Source of the DNA: Myxococcus virescens
Lineage (GTDB): Bacteria > Myxococcota > Myxococcia > Myxococcales > Myxococcaceae
Length of the DNA stretch: 64,000 bases
Assembly (NCBI RefSeq): GCF_900101905.1
Contig: NZ_FNAJ01000008.1
Location: 186,001 to 250,000, forward strand
Reading direction: 5' to 3'
Made by a program: the position numbers and the translations under genes
Notes under the pieces: generated by a model
Seen by the model: the letters and a program-made list of their open reading frames with translations, nothing else
Told to the model about the DNA's origin: nothing
Database searches by the model: none
In this document: piece after piece, positions 24,761 to 34,773 of the stretch
Layout of the letters: every line of letters starts with the position of its first letter
Position numbering within the stretch: position 1 is the first letter of the stretch

Positions 24761-26857
24761 TCAGTCCTTGACGGGCGTGGCCTTGAGGGCCGCCTTGCCT
24801 TCCTTCACGTAGACCTGGAAGCGCACCGTCTTGCACGCGTACTTCTGGACGAGCTGCTCCTTGTTCTTGCGGAGCTTCTGCACGAACTTGTCGTACGTCA
24901 GGCCGTCGGCCGCCTCGCCACACCGCTCACGGGTGGTGAGGAACTCGCGGAAGACCTCCTGGAAGTGCTGCTCGTCGGTGAGCGCCACCGCGGAGTTGCC
25001 CAGGCCCGGCAGCGGAATCGCGGCGGGCTGAGGGGCGGAGCGCGGCGGCGGCATGGGGATGGCGTCCGACGTCGGAGGCCGCGCGCTGGCCTGGAGCAGC
25101 TCGCGCGGAATCGCCGCCACGCGCGTCGTCTCCGGGCTGTCCGGTGCGGCCTGGGAGGCCGCCAGGGCAAAGGGGTCCGCCGCCTGTTGCAGCGAGTACG
25201 CCGCCGTGGGCTGGTCCTCGAAGGCGAACGCGCCCCGGCGAGGCGACGCGGGCGACAGCGGCTCGGGCCCACCGAAGGACTCGGGTGAGGACTCGAACGG
25301 CATCGCCCCCGCGTGCGCGGGCTGCTGCGGCGGCGCGGGGAACGGGAACGCCTCGGCCGAGCCGAAGGGGTCCGCCGCGGGCGCGGGCGCCGGAGGGGCA
25401 AAAGCAAACGGGTCCGCCGCGGGGACTGGAGGCGGAGCCGGCGGGGCGAACGCGAATGGGTCGCCCACCGGCGCCTGCGCCGGGCGCGACATCGCGAACG
25501 GGTCTCCCGCCGGCGGCGGCGCCTGCAGCGCGAACGGGTCGGCGGCGGGCGCGGGGGCCGGAGGAGCAAAAGCGAACGGGTCGGCGGCAGGGGCGGGAGC
25601 CGCGGGCGGCGGCGCAAAGGCGAACGGGTCCGCAGCGGGTGCCGGAGCGGCGGGCGGCGGCGCGAAGGCGAACGGGTCCGCGGCGGGGGCCGGAGCGGCG
25701 GGCGGCGGCGCGAAAGCGAACGGGTCCGCGGCGGGCACAGGGGCCGGCGGCGGCGTGACGGCGGCCGTTGCGGGCGCCGAGGCCATGGCGGCCGACAGGC
25801 TCAGCGTGTCGAAGCTGCCACTGGACGCCTCCGCGTCAGCCGCCTTGCGGCCAGAGCCCATCATCAGCGTCCACAGGAGGCTCAGGCCCAGCAGGCCCGC
25901 CAGGGCGAACAGCGCGTTCTGCTGATACGCGGCCAGCGTCCCCAGCACCGGCTGCGTGCTGGCGATGGCGAGCACCTCCAGCGGCGTGCCGGCCAGCGCG
26001 CGGCGCGAGCCCACCATCAACGGCGCGTTCCCACCCAGGGGGTCATTCTGGGTGAAGACAGGCAGCGCCACCGGGCCCAGCTCCAGGAACTTGCCCGTGC
26101 TCAGCACCACGCCTGAGGCATCCGCGGCGACCTTCGTCAGCGAGCCTTCCGCCAGCAGCTTCTGCGGACCGGCGACGCCCGCCAGCGCGTCGCCCTTCAC
26201 CAGCGCCAGCGCGGCCGCGTCCGACGCCTGGACGGCGGCCTCCAGCCCGGCCTCGTCCAGCAGCGGCGCGCCCAGCACCAGCGTCACCGCCGGCGCTCCG
26301 GCGTTCCACGACAGCGGCACCACGGCGAAGGCATGCGGCGCACCGAAGGCATCCACCACGCTGGCCCCGGACTTGACGAGGCTCACCACGTCCAGCTTCG
26401 CCGCGTCCGAGGACGGCTCGGCCCCGGCCACCGCATGGAACTGCGTGTCCTGGGCGACCACGGCCACCACCGCGCCCTTGAGTTCCTGGGGAATCAAGGC
26501 TTCGACGGCGCTGCGCACCGCGGCGAAGCGCTCGGCGGTGAATGCGCGGGCGGCGGTGGCATCCACCTCGGCGCGCTCACGCTCACGCTCACGCGGGTTG
26601 CGCGGCGCGGGCTGCTCCGGAAGCGGCGGCGCGGCGGCGGACACCACCTCCGGCATGGCCGCGAGCTTCAGCGCCAGCGACTGCACTTCGGCACGACGAG
26701 AATCCACACGGCGCGCCACCTCGGCGGCGCCCGCGGAAGCCTGGGCCGATGCACCGGCGACGGCGCGCTCGCGCAGCGGTCCCGACAGCATCGGCAGATG
26801 AGCAACGCCCAGTCCGATGACCAGGAATGCGAAGACGAGGAACTTGAGGCGGACCAT
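24761..26857 (-). CDS. Membrane protein with sensor-like domain, ADPFAFAPP repeats and conserved C-terminal domain
   Basis: 698 residues. A membrane segment (VRLKFLVFAFLVIGLGVAHL) opens the protein. Then comes an extracytoplasmic region (about 25-305) with a dCache-like look (GAVVAVVAQDTQFHAVAGAE, LLDEAGLEAAVQASDAAALA), and a second membrane segment at about 311-330 (ALFALAGLLGLSLLWTLMM). The cytoplasmic part has a long Ala/Pro-rich linker with repeated ADPFAFAPP units. It ends in a ~75-residue basic domain (FQEVFREFLTTRERCGEAAD, KFVQKLRKNKEQLVQKYACK) that I associate, from memory, with a myxobacterial family named after MXAN_5187. Function unknown. The ATG at 26857 is chosen because the first membrane segment starts there. 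Confidence 0.75.
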   Translation of the reverse strand: MVRLKFLVFAFLVIGLGVAHLPMLSGPLRERAVAGASAQASAGAAEVARRVDSRRAEVQSLALKLAAMPEVVSAAAPPLPEQPAPRNPRERERERAEVDATAARAFTAERFAAVRSAVEALIPQELKGAVVAVVAQDTQFHAVAGAEPSSDAAKLDVVSLVKSGASVVDAFGAPHAFAVVPLSWNAGAPAVTLVLGAPLLDEAGLEAAVQASDAAALALVKGDALAGVAGPQKLLAEGSLTKVAADASGVVLSTGKFLELGPVALPVFTQNDPLGGNAPLMVGSRRALAGTPLEVLAIASTQPVLGTLAAYQQNALFALAGLLGLSLLWTLMMGSGRKAADAEASSGSFDTLSLSAAMASAPATAAVTPPPAPVPAADPFAFAPPPAAPAPAADPFAFAPPPAAPAPAADPFAFAPPPAAPAPAADPFAFAPPAPAPAADPFALQAPPPAGDPFAMSRPAQAPVGDPFAFAPPAPPPVPAADPFAFAPPAPAPAADPFGSAEAFPFPAPPQQPAHAGAMPFESSPESFGGPEPLSPASPRRGAFAFEDQPTAAYSLQQAADPFALAASQAAPDSPETTRVAAIPRELLQASARPPTSDAIPMPPPRSAPQPAAIPLPGLGNSAVALTDEQHFQEVFREFLTTRERCGEAADGLTYDKFVQKLRKNKEQLVQKYACKTVRFQVYVKEGKAALKATPVKD
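25340..25750 (-). repeat. Tandem repeats encoding A-A-D-P-F-A-F-A-P-P
   Basis: About eight imperfect copies of a 17-residue-scale unit, PAPAADPFAFAPPPAA, form the linker of the 698-residue membrane protein. Three consecutive copies are almost identical at the DNA level, a likely hot spot for copy-number change. The opposite strand reads as a Gly/Ala-rich open frame and is only a shadow. Confidence 0.8.
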
Positions 26858-26942
26858 CGCCGTCCTTTTAGCCCGAGGTTGAAGGGTTCCGCTTATAGCG
26901 TTCACCGTTCGGCCCCAGCAAGATTCGGGCACTGGACACGAC

Positions 26943-26982
26943 GAGCCCGGCCGCCAGGTGTACGACCTGAGGGGCCGGGCTC
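26943..26982 (-). terminator. Terminator hairpin after the hibernation factor gene
   Basis: GAGCCCGGCC (26943-26952) and GGCCGGGCTC (26973-26982) form a perfect 10-bp stem about 20 bases after the stop of the minus-strand gene at 27002. No T-run follows. Confidence 0.6.
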
Positions 26983-27001
26983 TTGCCGCTGCCAACCGCG
27001 A

Positions 27002-27361
27002 TTAGTAGGTGGGAACGTCGGCCGCCACGTCCTCGGGCAGGCCGTTGGTATGAACGTCGCGCCGTTTCCCCAGCATGCGCTTGAGGCTCGTCTCCAACCG
27101 GTCACGCGATGCGTCGATGGCGGGGAACAACGAGTCCGCCGTCTCCGTCACATGCACCGAGGAGAGCCCGGGCAGTCGCACCGTGACCCGGCATTCCTTG
27201 TCCATGCCGCCCTTGGGCCCGTTGGTGTCCACCAGCGAGATGTCGATTTCCGCTGCCTCGTCATCCGCGAACCGTTCGATATGGCGCACCAGGTGTTCGT
27301 CGACATACGACTTGAGAGCATCCGACAGGTTCAGGTGCACTCCACGCAGCAACACCTTCAT
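27002..27361 (-). CDS. Ribosome hibernation promoting factor / RaiA family protein
   Basis: 119 residues: MKVLLRGVHLNLSDALKSYV, DEHLVRHIERF, then VTVRLPGLSSVHVTETADSL, FPAIDASRDRLETSLKRMLG. This beta-alpha-beta-beta-beta-alpha layout is that of HPF/YfiA proteins, which bind the 30S decoding centre and silence ribosomes in starvation. The length fits the short type with a brief tail (VHTNGLPEDVAADVPTY) and no long-type dimerisation domain. It is a single-gene unit with its own terminator. In a myxobacterium it would act in stationary phase or development. Confidence 0.88.
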   Translation of the reverse strand: MKVLLRGVHLNLSDALKSYVDEHLVRHIERFADDEAAEIDISLVDTNGPKGGMDKECRVTVRLPGLSSVHVTETADSLFPAIDASRDRLETSLKRMLGKRRDVHTNGLPEDVAADVPTY

Positions 27362-27491
27362 GGCATTTCCTCCGAGCCCAAAGATGGGCAGCCTGACGCC
27401 CGGTGGTGAGCCACCCCCTGCCCATTAATGGAGCCCGCCTGACGCTCCCCTGCTCTCCGGCCGGGTGGGCAGCGAAGCGCTCGCATCCGGG

Positions 27492-27893
27492 ATGGACGAA
27501 TCCCCACCGCCGCGCGGGTTTCTCAAGGGCATGGGCGCTGAACGAATCAAGGTCTTGCTGGTCGAGGACGACGGGGACAGCCGGGAGCTGCTGGCGGAGC
27601 TGCTGGAGTCGGAGTTCGACGTGAAGACGGCCACGGATGGCCTGGCCGGCCTCGAGATGTTCGAGGCCGAGCACCCGGACGTGGTGGTGACGGACGAATC
27701 CCTCCCAGGCATGTGCGGCACCGAGCTCGCGCAGAAGGTCAAGGAGCGCGAACCCCGGGCCCGCGTCATCCTCGTGTCCGGTTACACACAGGTGCAGGGC
27801 TCTGAACACTGTGACGTGGTGCTGCGCAAGCCCATCGACGTGGAGCGCCTCAGCGCCGCGGTGTGCAGGCTGGGCGACGAAGCACGACACTGA
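27492..27893 (+). CDS. Stand-alone response regulator receiver protein
   Basis: 133 residues from the ATG at 27492; an in-frame GTG at 27465 and an ATG at 27531 are alternatives. The receiver fold is complete: KVLLVEDDGDSRELLAELLE with the acidic pair, VVVTDESLPGM with the phospho-acceptor Asp, VILVSGYTQVQ with the switch Ser, and VVLRKPIDVERL with the conserved Lys. There is no output domain, so it acts through protein contact, as is common in myxobacterial phosphorelays. No histidine kinase is adjacent. Confidence 0.85.
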   Translation: MDESPPPRGFLKGMGAERIKVLLVEDDGDSRELLAELLESEFDVKTATDGLAGLEMFEAEHPDVVVTDESLPGMCGTELAQKVKEREPRARVILVSGYTQVQGSEHCDVVLRKPIDVERLSAAVCRLGDEARH

Positions 27894-27976
27894 ACGAAGT
27901 GACGAGCCCCGGGTGCCGTCTACGGCCCCCGGACCTACTATTTTCCTCCAGACACCCACGGGCTGGAGGGACGGCG

Positions 27977-28459
27977 ATGAAATACTGTGCCAGGTGCGGC
28001 TCCGAGTATCAGGACAGCGTCAACGCGTGTGCTGACTGTCCAGGCAACCCGCTCCTCGTGAGCGCGGAGGAGATGCGCAGCAGGGGGCTGCCGCTCCCGC
28101 ATGAGCTGGATACCCGTGTCTTCGTCCGGGCCGGCTCCGCGGAGGACCCCTTCACCGCCGAGGTCTACACGCAGCTCCTCCAGGACGCGAACATCCCCGT
28201 CCTGGTGCGCGCGGGCCGCTCGGGTGTCGTGGACAAGCTGACCACCGGCAACGTGCTGCCCTGGTGGGAAATCCACGTCCCCGCCGACCAGCAGGTCCGG
28301 GCCACGACGCTGATTGAGCAGGAGCGCCTGCGGGAGCTGGCCACCAACGACGAGGCCGCCGCCGCCGCGGAGGCCGAGGAGCGGGAGACCGAATCCCCTG
28401 CCGCGGAGGCCGAGGAGCGGGAGACCGAATCCCCCGCCGTGCCGCCACCGGCCTACTGA
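27977..28459 (+). CDS. Zinc-ribbon protein with DUF2007-like domain
   Basis: 160 residues. The N-terminal zinc ribbon MKYCARCGSEYQDSVNACAD-C supplies two CxxC-type pairs. Residues about 50-120 (DPFTAEVYTQLLQDANIPVL, then WWEIHVPADQQVRATTLIEQ) resemble the DUF2007 putative signal-transducing domain. The acidic tail is a duplicated 12-residue unit, AAEAEERETESP, twice. GGAGGG precedes the ATG by 6 bases. Function unknown; a regulatory or metal-linked role is a guess. Confidence 0.7.
   Translation: MKYCARCGSEYQDSVNACADCPGNPLLVSAEEMRSRGLPLPHELDTRVFVRAGSAEDPFTAEVYTQLLQDANIPVLVRAGRSGVVDKLTTGNVLPWWEIHVPADQQVRATTLIEQERLRELATNDEAAAAAEAEERETESPAAEAEERETESPAVPPPAY
28364..28435 (+). repeat. 36-bp in-frame tandem duplication
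   Basis: Two nearly perfect copies of a 36-base unit (period from 28364 to 28400) duplicate the acidic 12-residue unit at the end of the zinc-ribbon protein. The few differences suggest a recent slippage or unequal-exchange event. Confidence 0.85.
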
Positions 28460-28465
28460 ACGCGC

Positions 28466-29431
28466 TCAGGGCACCGGGCGCGCCACCGAGCCGCCGCTCG
28501 CCGTATCGGGGCGGCGTGGCTCGAAGAGGCTGACGCCCGTCACCTTCCACTTCGAGTAGCGGCCGTTGCGGGCCAGGAACGTCTCCAGGTCCTCGTCCAC
28601 CACGCGATTGTAGCCGCCGCGTGAGGCGTGGCGCAGGTACGTGCGCTTCTTGCGCTGCACCACGAAGCCCAGGTGGGTGATGCGGGTGGCCTTCAGCGGC
28701 AGGTCCTCGCGCATCACCACCAGGATGGTGCCCGAGGGGATGTCGCGCGCGTGCGCCATCACCCGCTCCAGGGGCAGCATGTTCAGCGGGTACGTGCCCA
28801 CCACCTGCTGCGCCTTGGGCAGGCCCAGCGCCTGCGACGAGCGCGACTGCCAGGTGACCTTCGTCAGCGACTTCGTCACCGTGACGGCGTCATCCCCCGC
28901 GTAGCGCCGCGTCACGTCCGTCAGGAAGCCCTTGCGGATGTTGTTGGGCAGCCACTGCGCTTCCATGAGGTGGTTGCGGTCCTCATAGGTGGGAGAGCTC
29001 GCGTAGCGGATGCGCTCGAGCAGCGGCGCCACCTCGTCCTCGCTGCCCGCGAGGCTCAGCGCCATCGACTGCTCCACGAAGGTGAGGCAGTCCACCGCGT
29101 CCAGCCGGAAGGTGGGGTCGGGGTCCACGCCCTGGCCCTCGCCCAGCGGCGACAGGACATAGGGGGTGTTGATGAAGCGCTCGCTCATCCGCAGCAGCCG
29201 CCCGGCCAGCGGCGCGTCCGCGTCCTCCGACACGAGCGCGGCGCGCGCCTCCGCGCTGAGCCCCACCCAGCCATTGGGCTTCACCGGACGGGCCGTGGCG
29301 AGCTGCTTGGACGCCGAGGGCGACTCCAGGAGCACTTCGGCACCGGGCCGGGTGTCCACGTCCTCCGGGGGCGTGGGGACCGCGGGCGCCTGCGACAGCA
29401 GGGCCGCGGCCAGGACCGCGACGACCTTCAT
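28466..29431 (-). CDS. DUF1460 (N-acetylmuramoyl-L-alanine amidase-like) exported protein
   Basis: 321 residues. A short N-terminal signal (MKVVAVLAAALLSQAPA) is followed by RMSERFINTPYVLSPLGEGQ, PTFRLDAVDCLTFVEQSMAL with the likely catalytic Cys, and later ITHLGFVVQRKKRTYLRHAS with the partner His. These are the landmarks of DUF1460 proteins in the NlpC/P60 superfamily, some of which hydrolyse peptidoglycan amide bonds. The ATG overlaps the upstream HEAT-repeat stop (ATGA), so the two are co-translated. It probably acts on the cell wall. Confidence 0.85.
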   Translation of the reverse strand: MKVVAVLAAALLSQAPAVPTPPEDVDTRPGAEVLLESPSASKQLATARPVKPNGWVGLSAEARAALVSEDADAPLAGRLLRMSERFINTPYVLSPLGEGQGVDPDPTFRLDAVDCLTFVEQSMALSLAGSEDEVAPLLERIRYASSPTYEDRNHLMEAQWLPNNIRKGFLTDVTRRYAGDDAVTVTKSLTKVTWQSRSSQALGLPKAQQVVGTYPLNMLPLERVMAHARDIPSGTILVVMREDLPLKATRITHLGFVVQRKKRTYLRHASRGGYNRVVDEDLETFLARNGRYSKWKVTGVSLFEPRRPDTASGGSVARPVP

Positions 29432-30411
29432 TGCGCGACACCCGCCTTGCGGAGGATGGCCTTGCGCCGGTCGTCACGCAGCTGGAGCGTCTCCAGCTCC
29501 CGCTCGTACGCGAGCTTCTCGTCGGACTTCGCGTTCCACGACGCCAGCACCAGCCACTCCAACATCGACGCGTCCCCGCCCTCGTGGAGGATGCGGGCGG
29601 CGCTGGCGGCCAGCGCGCGGTCCTTGTCCTCCAGCAGCGGCTTGAGCGCGGGGGAAGCCTTCTTCGCGCTGACGCCTTCGTAGAGCTCCAGGCCCTGCCG
29701 GCGCACGAAGCGGTCGTCCGAGCCGAGCAGCTTGCCCGCGAAGGCGAAGCCCTCCGGCGAGCCCAGCCGGCACAGGCCGCGCGCCGCCGCGAAGCGGGTG
29801 CTCTCCGAATCGCTGGCGAGGAACTCCTTGAGGGCCGACGCCTGCTTGGCGTCCCCGGCCTCTCCCGCGGCGGCGAGCAGGGCCGCGCGCACCTCCACCT
29901 CCGGCTCCTTCCGGGCGGTCTTCACCAACAGGGCGCCCATCTTCGGATTGCGCGAGGCGCCCAGGGCCCGCGCCGCCTCGCGGCGGACCCCGCTGCTCTT
30001 GTCCTCCAGCAGCGGCACCAGCACCTGGGTATGCCGGCTGTTGAGCTTCGCCAGGCCCTGCGCGGCATACATCCGCACCGCGCTGTCCTCATCCGACGCC
30101 AGGCCCGCAAGGGTGGGCTCGGCGGCGCGCGTTCCCAGCCCCGCAAGCACCGCGGTGAGGTTGCGGCGCAGCCGCTCCTCGTGGACGGTGCGCAGCGTGG
30201 AGGCGATTTCCCGGGCCGCGTAGGCTTCCTCGCGCAGGAAACGCAGGCGGGAGACGGCCGCGGGGACGGCGCCCCCCTGCACCACGGTCTGGATGACCGC
30301 GTCCGTGTCCGCGCGCCGGGAGCTCCGTTTGGCGGCGGACGCGGGTCCGGACAGGGCGGTCCAGGGGAGGAGCAGCGAGAGCAGGAGGACGAGTCGGACG
30401 GACGGAGGCAC
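29428..30411 (-). CDS. Exported HEAT-repeat protein
   Basis: 327 residues from a GTG at 30411, chosen because it puts a signal peptide at the very N-terminus (RLVLLLSLLLPWTALSGPAS). A GTG at 30483 would add 24 residues. The body is HEAT/PBS-lyase-like repeats (VRMYAAQGLAKLNSRHTQVL, VRREAARALGASRNPKMGAL, STRFAAARGLCRLGSPEGFA) with about 30-residue periodicity. It is a periplasmic scaffold by inference and is coupled to the DUF1460 wall enzyme downstream, which it may position or regulate. Confidence 0.75.
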   Translation of the reverse strand: MPPSVRLVLLLSLLLPWTALSGPASAAKRSSRRADTDAVIQTVVQGGAVPAAVSRLRFLREEAYAAREIASTLRTVHEERLRRNLTAVLAGLGTRAAEPTLAGLASDEDSAVRMYAAQGLAKLNSRHTQVLVPLLEDKSSGVRREAARALGASRNPKMGALLVKTARKEPEVEVRAALLAAAGEAGDAKQASALKEFLASDSESTRFAAARGLCRLGSPEGFAFAGKLLGSDDRFVRRQGLELYEGVSAKKASPALKPLLEDKDRALAASAARILHEGGDASMLEWLVLASWNAKSDEKLAYERELETLQLRDDRRKAILRKAGVAQ

Positions 30412-30560
30412 GGGCCCCCGACGATGGCAAGGGCGGCGCCGGCCGTCAAAGTCCCACCACATGCCCGGTTCCCCGGCCGGCACGTCTGCCCGATTCTTGA
30501 CCCTCCAGGGAGCGATTGATACGACCGCCAGGTTTCACCTCTCTCTCAAGGCGCCACCCT

Positions 30561-30877
30561 ATGAAGAAGCTGATGGCGTTGGTGGCGGTGTCGGGGACGC
30601 TCACCGCGTGCGGCCCCGTGAAGTCCACCGCGAACATCCTCGACGCTGAAGTGCAGATTCAGGCCGCGCGCACCGCCGGGGCGGAGAAGCTCGCGCCCTA
30701 CGAGTGGACCGCCGCCAACCTGTACATCGGCAAGGCCCGCGAGGAGGTGGGGTACTCCGACTATCAAGCCGGCGTCGACTTCGCCGTGAAGGCCTCCCGC
30801 TACGCCAACGAGGCCCGCGAGAAGGCCATGGCCGTGGCCGGAAGCACCGAGCCCGGCGGCCGGACTCCGAACCCGTG

Positions 30878-30878
<1 letters not shown>
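30561..30878 (+). CDS. DUF4398-like lipoprotein
   Basis: 105 residues. The lipobox LTAC follows a short basic-hydrophobic signal (MKKLMALVAVSGTLTAC). The mature part is helical (EVQIQAARTAGAEKLAPYEW, LYIGKAREEVGYSDYQAGVD), matching the DUF4398 pattern of envelope lipoproteins found beside OmpA proteins. Its TGA overlaps the ATG of the next gene (TGATG), so the two are co-translated and probably form one envelope complex. Confidence 0.85.
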
Positions 30879-32305
<1,427 letters not shown>

Positions 32306-32314
32306 CAACCGCCC

Positions 32315-32381
32315 TGCCCCGGCCGCACCTGGCCGGGGCACGACGCACCAGACGCCTCCGGGGCCTCGCGCCCGCGGAGGC
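32315..32381. terminator. Two terminator-like hairpins between convergent genes
   Basis: TGCCCCGGCC (32315-32324) pairs with GGCCGGGGCA (32331-32340) across a 6-base loop. A second stem, GCCTCCG (32354-32360) with CGGAGGC (32375-32381), follows. They lie between the convergent OmpA and truD genes and can serve both strands. Confidence 0.7.
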
Positions 32382-32397
32382 GTCGTCGTTTCGGGGC

Positions 32398-33432
32398 TCA
32401 GCCGTCCTTGAGCAGCTCGTGGAGGACCTCGGTGGCATACGCGCCCCGAGGCAGCTCGAAGGTGAGCCAGAGGTCCTCGCCGTCCGCCGTCTTCTCCGCG
32501 GTCAGCTCGGGCGAGCCCAGGCGGACGCGGTAGGGGCGGCGGCTGCCTTCCGTCTCACCACCGCCGCGCTTGAAGTCCTCCGGTGTGACGCCCGCTTCCG
32601 CCAGCAACCGCGCCTCGAGCTCAGCCACGGCTCCGGCGGAGGCCGTCATCTTCGGCCCGAAGAGCGGGCCTGCCGGGCTCACCTCGAAGGCGGCCACGCG
32701 GGGGCCGTCCACCTCGGGTGACTCGCACGCGAAGAGGCCGCCCGTCTCCTCCTTGCGCAGCACGTCGCCGGCGAGCGCGGTGGCCAGCGTCCCCGCGTGC
32801 AGCCGCGCAGCCAGCGCCTGGTTGAAGAGGCGCGACTGGAAGGCGGACAGGTACAACTTGCGCTGGAAACGGTCCGGCCGCTTCGGCAGCCGCTGGCCCA
32901 GCACCAGCAACCGGCCCAGGTCGGCGTTGTCCCCTGCCCGGCCGAAGCGCTGCTCGCCGAAGTAGTTGGGCACGCCCTGCGCCACCAGCCGGGAGAACGT
33001 CTCCCGCGCCGCGCCCGAATCCTTCACGTCGCGCAGGCGCAGGCGGAAGCGGTTGCCCCGCAGGTGTCCGGTGCGGAGCTTGTTGCCGTGGCGCTTCGTC
33101 CACAGCACCTGGACGCCGTCCAGGGCGAACTCCGGCACCTTCGGCTCGGCGCGCGCGGGCACGGACACCAGCTGCCGGGTGATGGCGTGCCGGTCCTTCA
33201 TCCCCGCCACGCCGATGTCGTCCTCGGACACGCCCAGCGACGCGGCCAGCGCGCGCACCAGCTCACGCGTGTCGCGGCCCCGCTTCTCCACCCAGAGGTA
33301 GAGGTGCTCGCCCTCGCCGGAAGGCAGGTAGGCGGGAACCTCCTCGACCTCGAAGTCCTCGGGAACCAGCTTGAAGGCGCCCCCACAGCCGGGCACCTCC
33401 GCCGTCAGGCGCGGCCAACCAGAATCCGTCAC
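32398..33432 (-). CDS. truD: tRNA pseudouridine(13) synthase TruD
   Basis: 344 residues from a GTG. The catalytic block GVAGMKDRHAITRQLVSVPA holds the TruD aspartate. The N-terminal FKLVPEDFEVEEVPAYLPSG, then LWTKRHGNKLRTGHLRGNRF, PNYFGEQRFGRAGDNADLG and FQSRLFNQALAARL are all TruD landmarks, including the TRUD insertion. It makes pseudouridine 13 in tRNA. The start GTG overlaps the stop of the upstream DUF4388 gene (GTGA). Confidence 0.93.
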   Translation of the reverse strand: MTDSGWPRLTAEVPGCGGAFKLVPEDFEVEEVPAYLPSGEGEHLYLWVEKRGRDTRELVRALAASLGVSEDDIGVAGMKDRHAITRQLVSVPARAEPKVPEFALDGVQVLWTKRHGNKLRTGHLRGNRFRLRLRDVKDSGAARETFSRLVAQGVPNYFGEQRFGRAGDNADLGRLLVLGQRLPKRPDRFQRKLYLSAFQSRLFNQALAARLHAGTLATALAGDVLRKEETGGLFACESPEVDGPRVAAFEVSPAGPLFGPKMTASAGAVAELEARLLAEAGVTPEDFKRGGGETEGSRRPYRVRLGSPELTAEKTADGEDLWLTFELPRGAYATEVLHELLKDG

Positions 33433-34766
33433 GATACCTCGAGCGTGGACAGCAGTTCCTTCACGCGGCGGGCCAGGTCCTCGTCCGCGCGTGACTCCAG
33501 CAACTCACCGGCCTGGAAGAGCAGGAAGAACATCATGTCGCTGAGCGCCTGCCGGAAGGTCGCCAGGGGCTCACTGCCCAGCTGCGCGCGGTGGCGCTCG
33601 AAGCTCTCGATGAGCTTGTTCTCCGGGAGGCTGCCGTCCGGAGCGAAGGCCAGCCCTTCCAGCACCGGCGACGACGACAGGCCCTGACCGGAGAGGGCGG
33701 CGTTGGCCGCGGCGATGAACTCGCGATCCATGCCCTGCTTGGCCACCTCGTCGCGAATCTCCCGGAAGATGAAGTTGAAGACGCGGGCCACCGGGCGCGG
33801 ATCCACCGTCACCACCGGGCGCGCGGGCGCGCGGGCCGGGGCCTGCGCCGTGCGCTCGGACGGCTGGGGAATCGGCGTCGGGACGCCCGGGCCAGGAACC
33901 ATCAGCGGCTTGTCCGTCACCGAGGCGAAGCCGCCCTCCAGCAGGCGGAAGACCACCTTGGTGACGTCGAATTCCGACAGGCGCGCTGCGTGCCCCAGCT
34001 CCAGAATCGTGCGCCGGCCGTCGAGCAGGCCCAGCACCCGGTCCTCGTCCTCCTCCAGCTTGCCGTCCGAGGCGCGCTTGCGCGTCACGTACAGCCGGCC
34101 GTGGGGGATGCGCTTCCGGAAGTGCGCCATCTCGTCAATCTTCCGGATGCTGTCCATCAGCAGGCTCTGCGTGGACAGCTGGATGATGTGACCGGACTTG
34201 TCCTCCACCGGCTGGTCGATGAGGAAGAAGGTCCCCTCCCGGCACAGGACGATGGCGTGGAAGATTTCGCTCACCTGGTGGGTGACGCACTTGAAGAGGT
34301 CGTGCGACTTGAGCAGCCCCTTCTCCACCAGCGAGCGCCCCACCTTGGAGGGCGGTTGCTCACGCAGCGCCGCCTCCACCTGGGCGCGCTCCACGTAGCC
34401 CATCCGCACCAGCACCTCGCCCAGCCGGTCGGCCGGGTCGTCGGAGGAGGCGCCGCGCACCTCACCCTCGCGCAGGGTGACGGAGCGCTCTCCGCCCGGC
34501 GAGTGGACGCGCACCACGCCGCTCCAGCGCGACTGGCTGAGGAAGGCGATGAGGTCCGACAGCGGGAAGCCGCCCGCGTCCCCCGCCAGCACCACGCGCG
34601 GCACTGGGATGGAGCCGCCCTCCGCGGGCGTGCGGGAGAACACCAGCAGGTCGGGCGCCGTCGCCATCAGCGCGTACGTTCCCGAGCGCCCCGCCAGCGG
34701 TGAAGGCACATGCCGGTCCTCGGGGACGAGCTGCGCCGACGCGTCGATGCGGAAGCGGGGTGTCAT
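33429..34766 (-). CDS. DUF4388 domain protein
   Basis: 445 residues. The N-terminal ~130 residues contain the DUF4388 (PATAN-like) pattern: DLIAFLSQSRWSGVVRVHSP, GGERSVTLREGEVRGASSDD and DRLGEVLVRMGYVERAQVEA. The middle has winged-helix-like elements (LLDGRRTILELGHAARLSEF). A Pro/Ala linker leads to a helical C-terminus. Such proteins are common in myxobacteria and linked to polarity and signalling. No catalytic residues are seen. It is co-translated with truD and follows the DsbA-like gene by 7 bases. Confidence 0.8.
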   Translation of the reverse strand: MTPRFRIDASAQLVPEDRHVPSPLAGRSGTYALMATAPDLLVFSRTPAEGGSIPVPRVVLAGDAGGFPLSDLIAFLSQSRWSGVVRVHSPGGERSVTLREGEVRGASSDDPADRLGEVLVRMGYVERAQVEAALREQPPSKVGRSLVEKGLLKSHDLFKCVTHQVSEIFHAIVLCREGTFFLIDQPVEDKSGHIIQLSTQSLLMDSIRKIDEMAHFRKRIPHGRLYVTRKRASDGKLEEDEDRVLGLLDGRRTILELGHAARLSEFDVTKVVFRLLEGGFASVTDKPLMVPGPGVPTPIPQPSERTAQAPARAPARPVVTVDPRPVARVFNFIFREIRDEVAKQGMDREFIAAANAALSGQGLSSSPVLEGLAFAPDGSLPENKLIESFERHRAQLGSEPLATFRQALSDMMFFLLFQAGELLESRADEDLARRVKELLSTLEVS

Positions 34767-34773
34767 GGCGGCG

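Noticed and set aside
25053-25925. Gly/Ala-rich PE-PGRS-like frame on the plus strand
   Set aside because: It is the complement of the ADPFAFAPP repeats of the 698-residue membrane protein and has no independent start context or domain.
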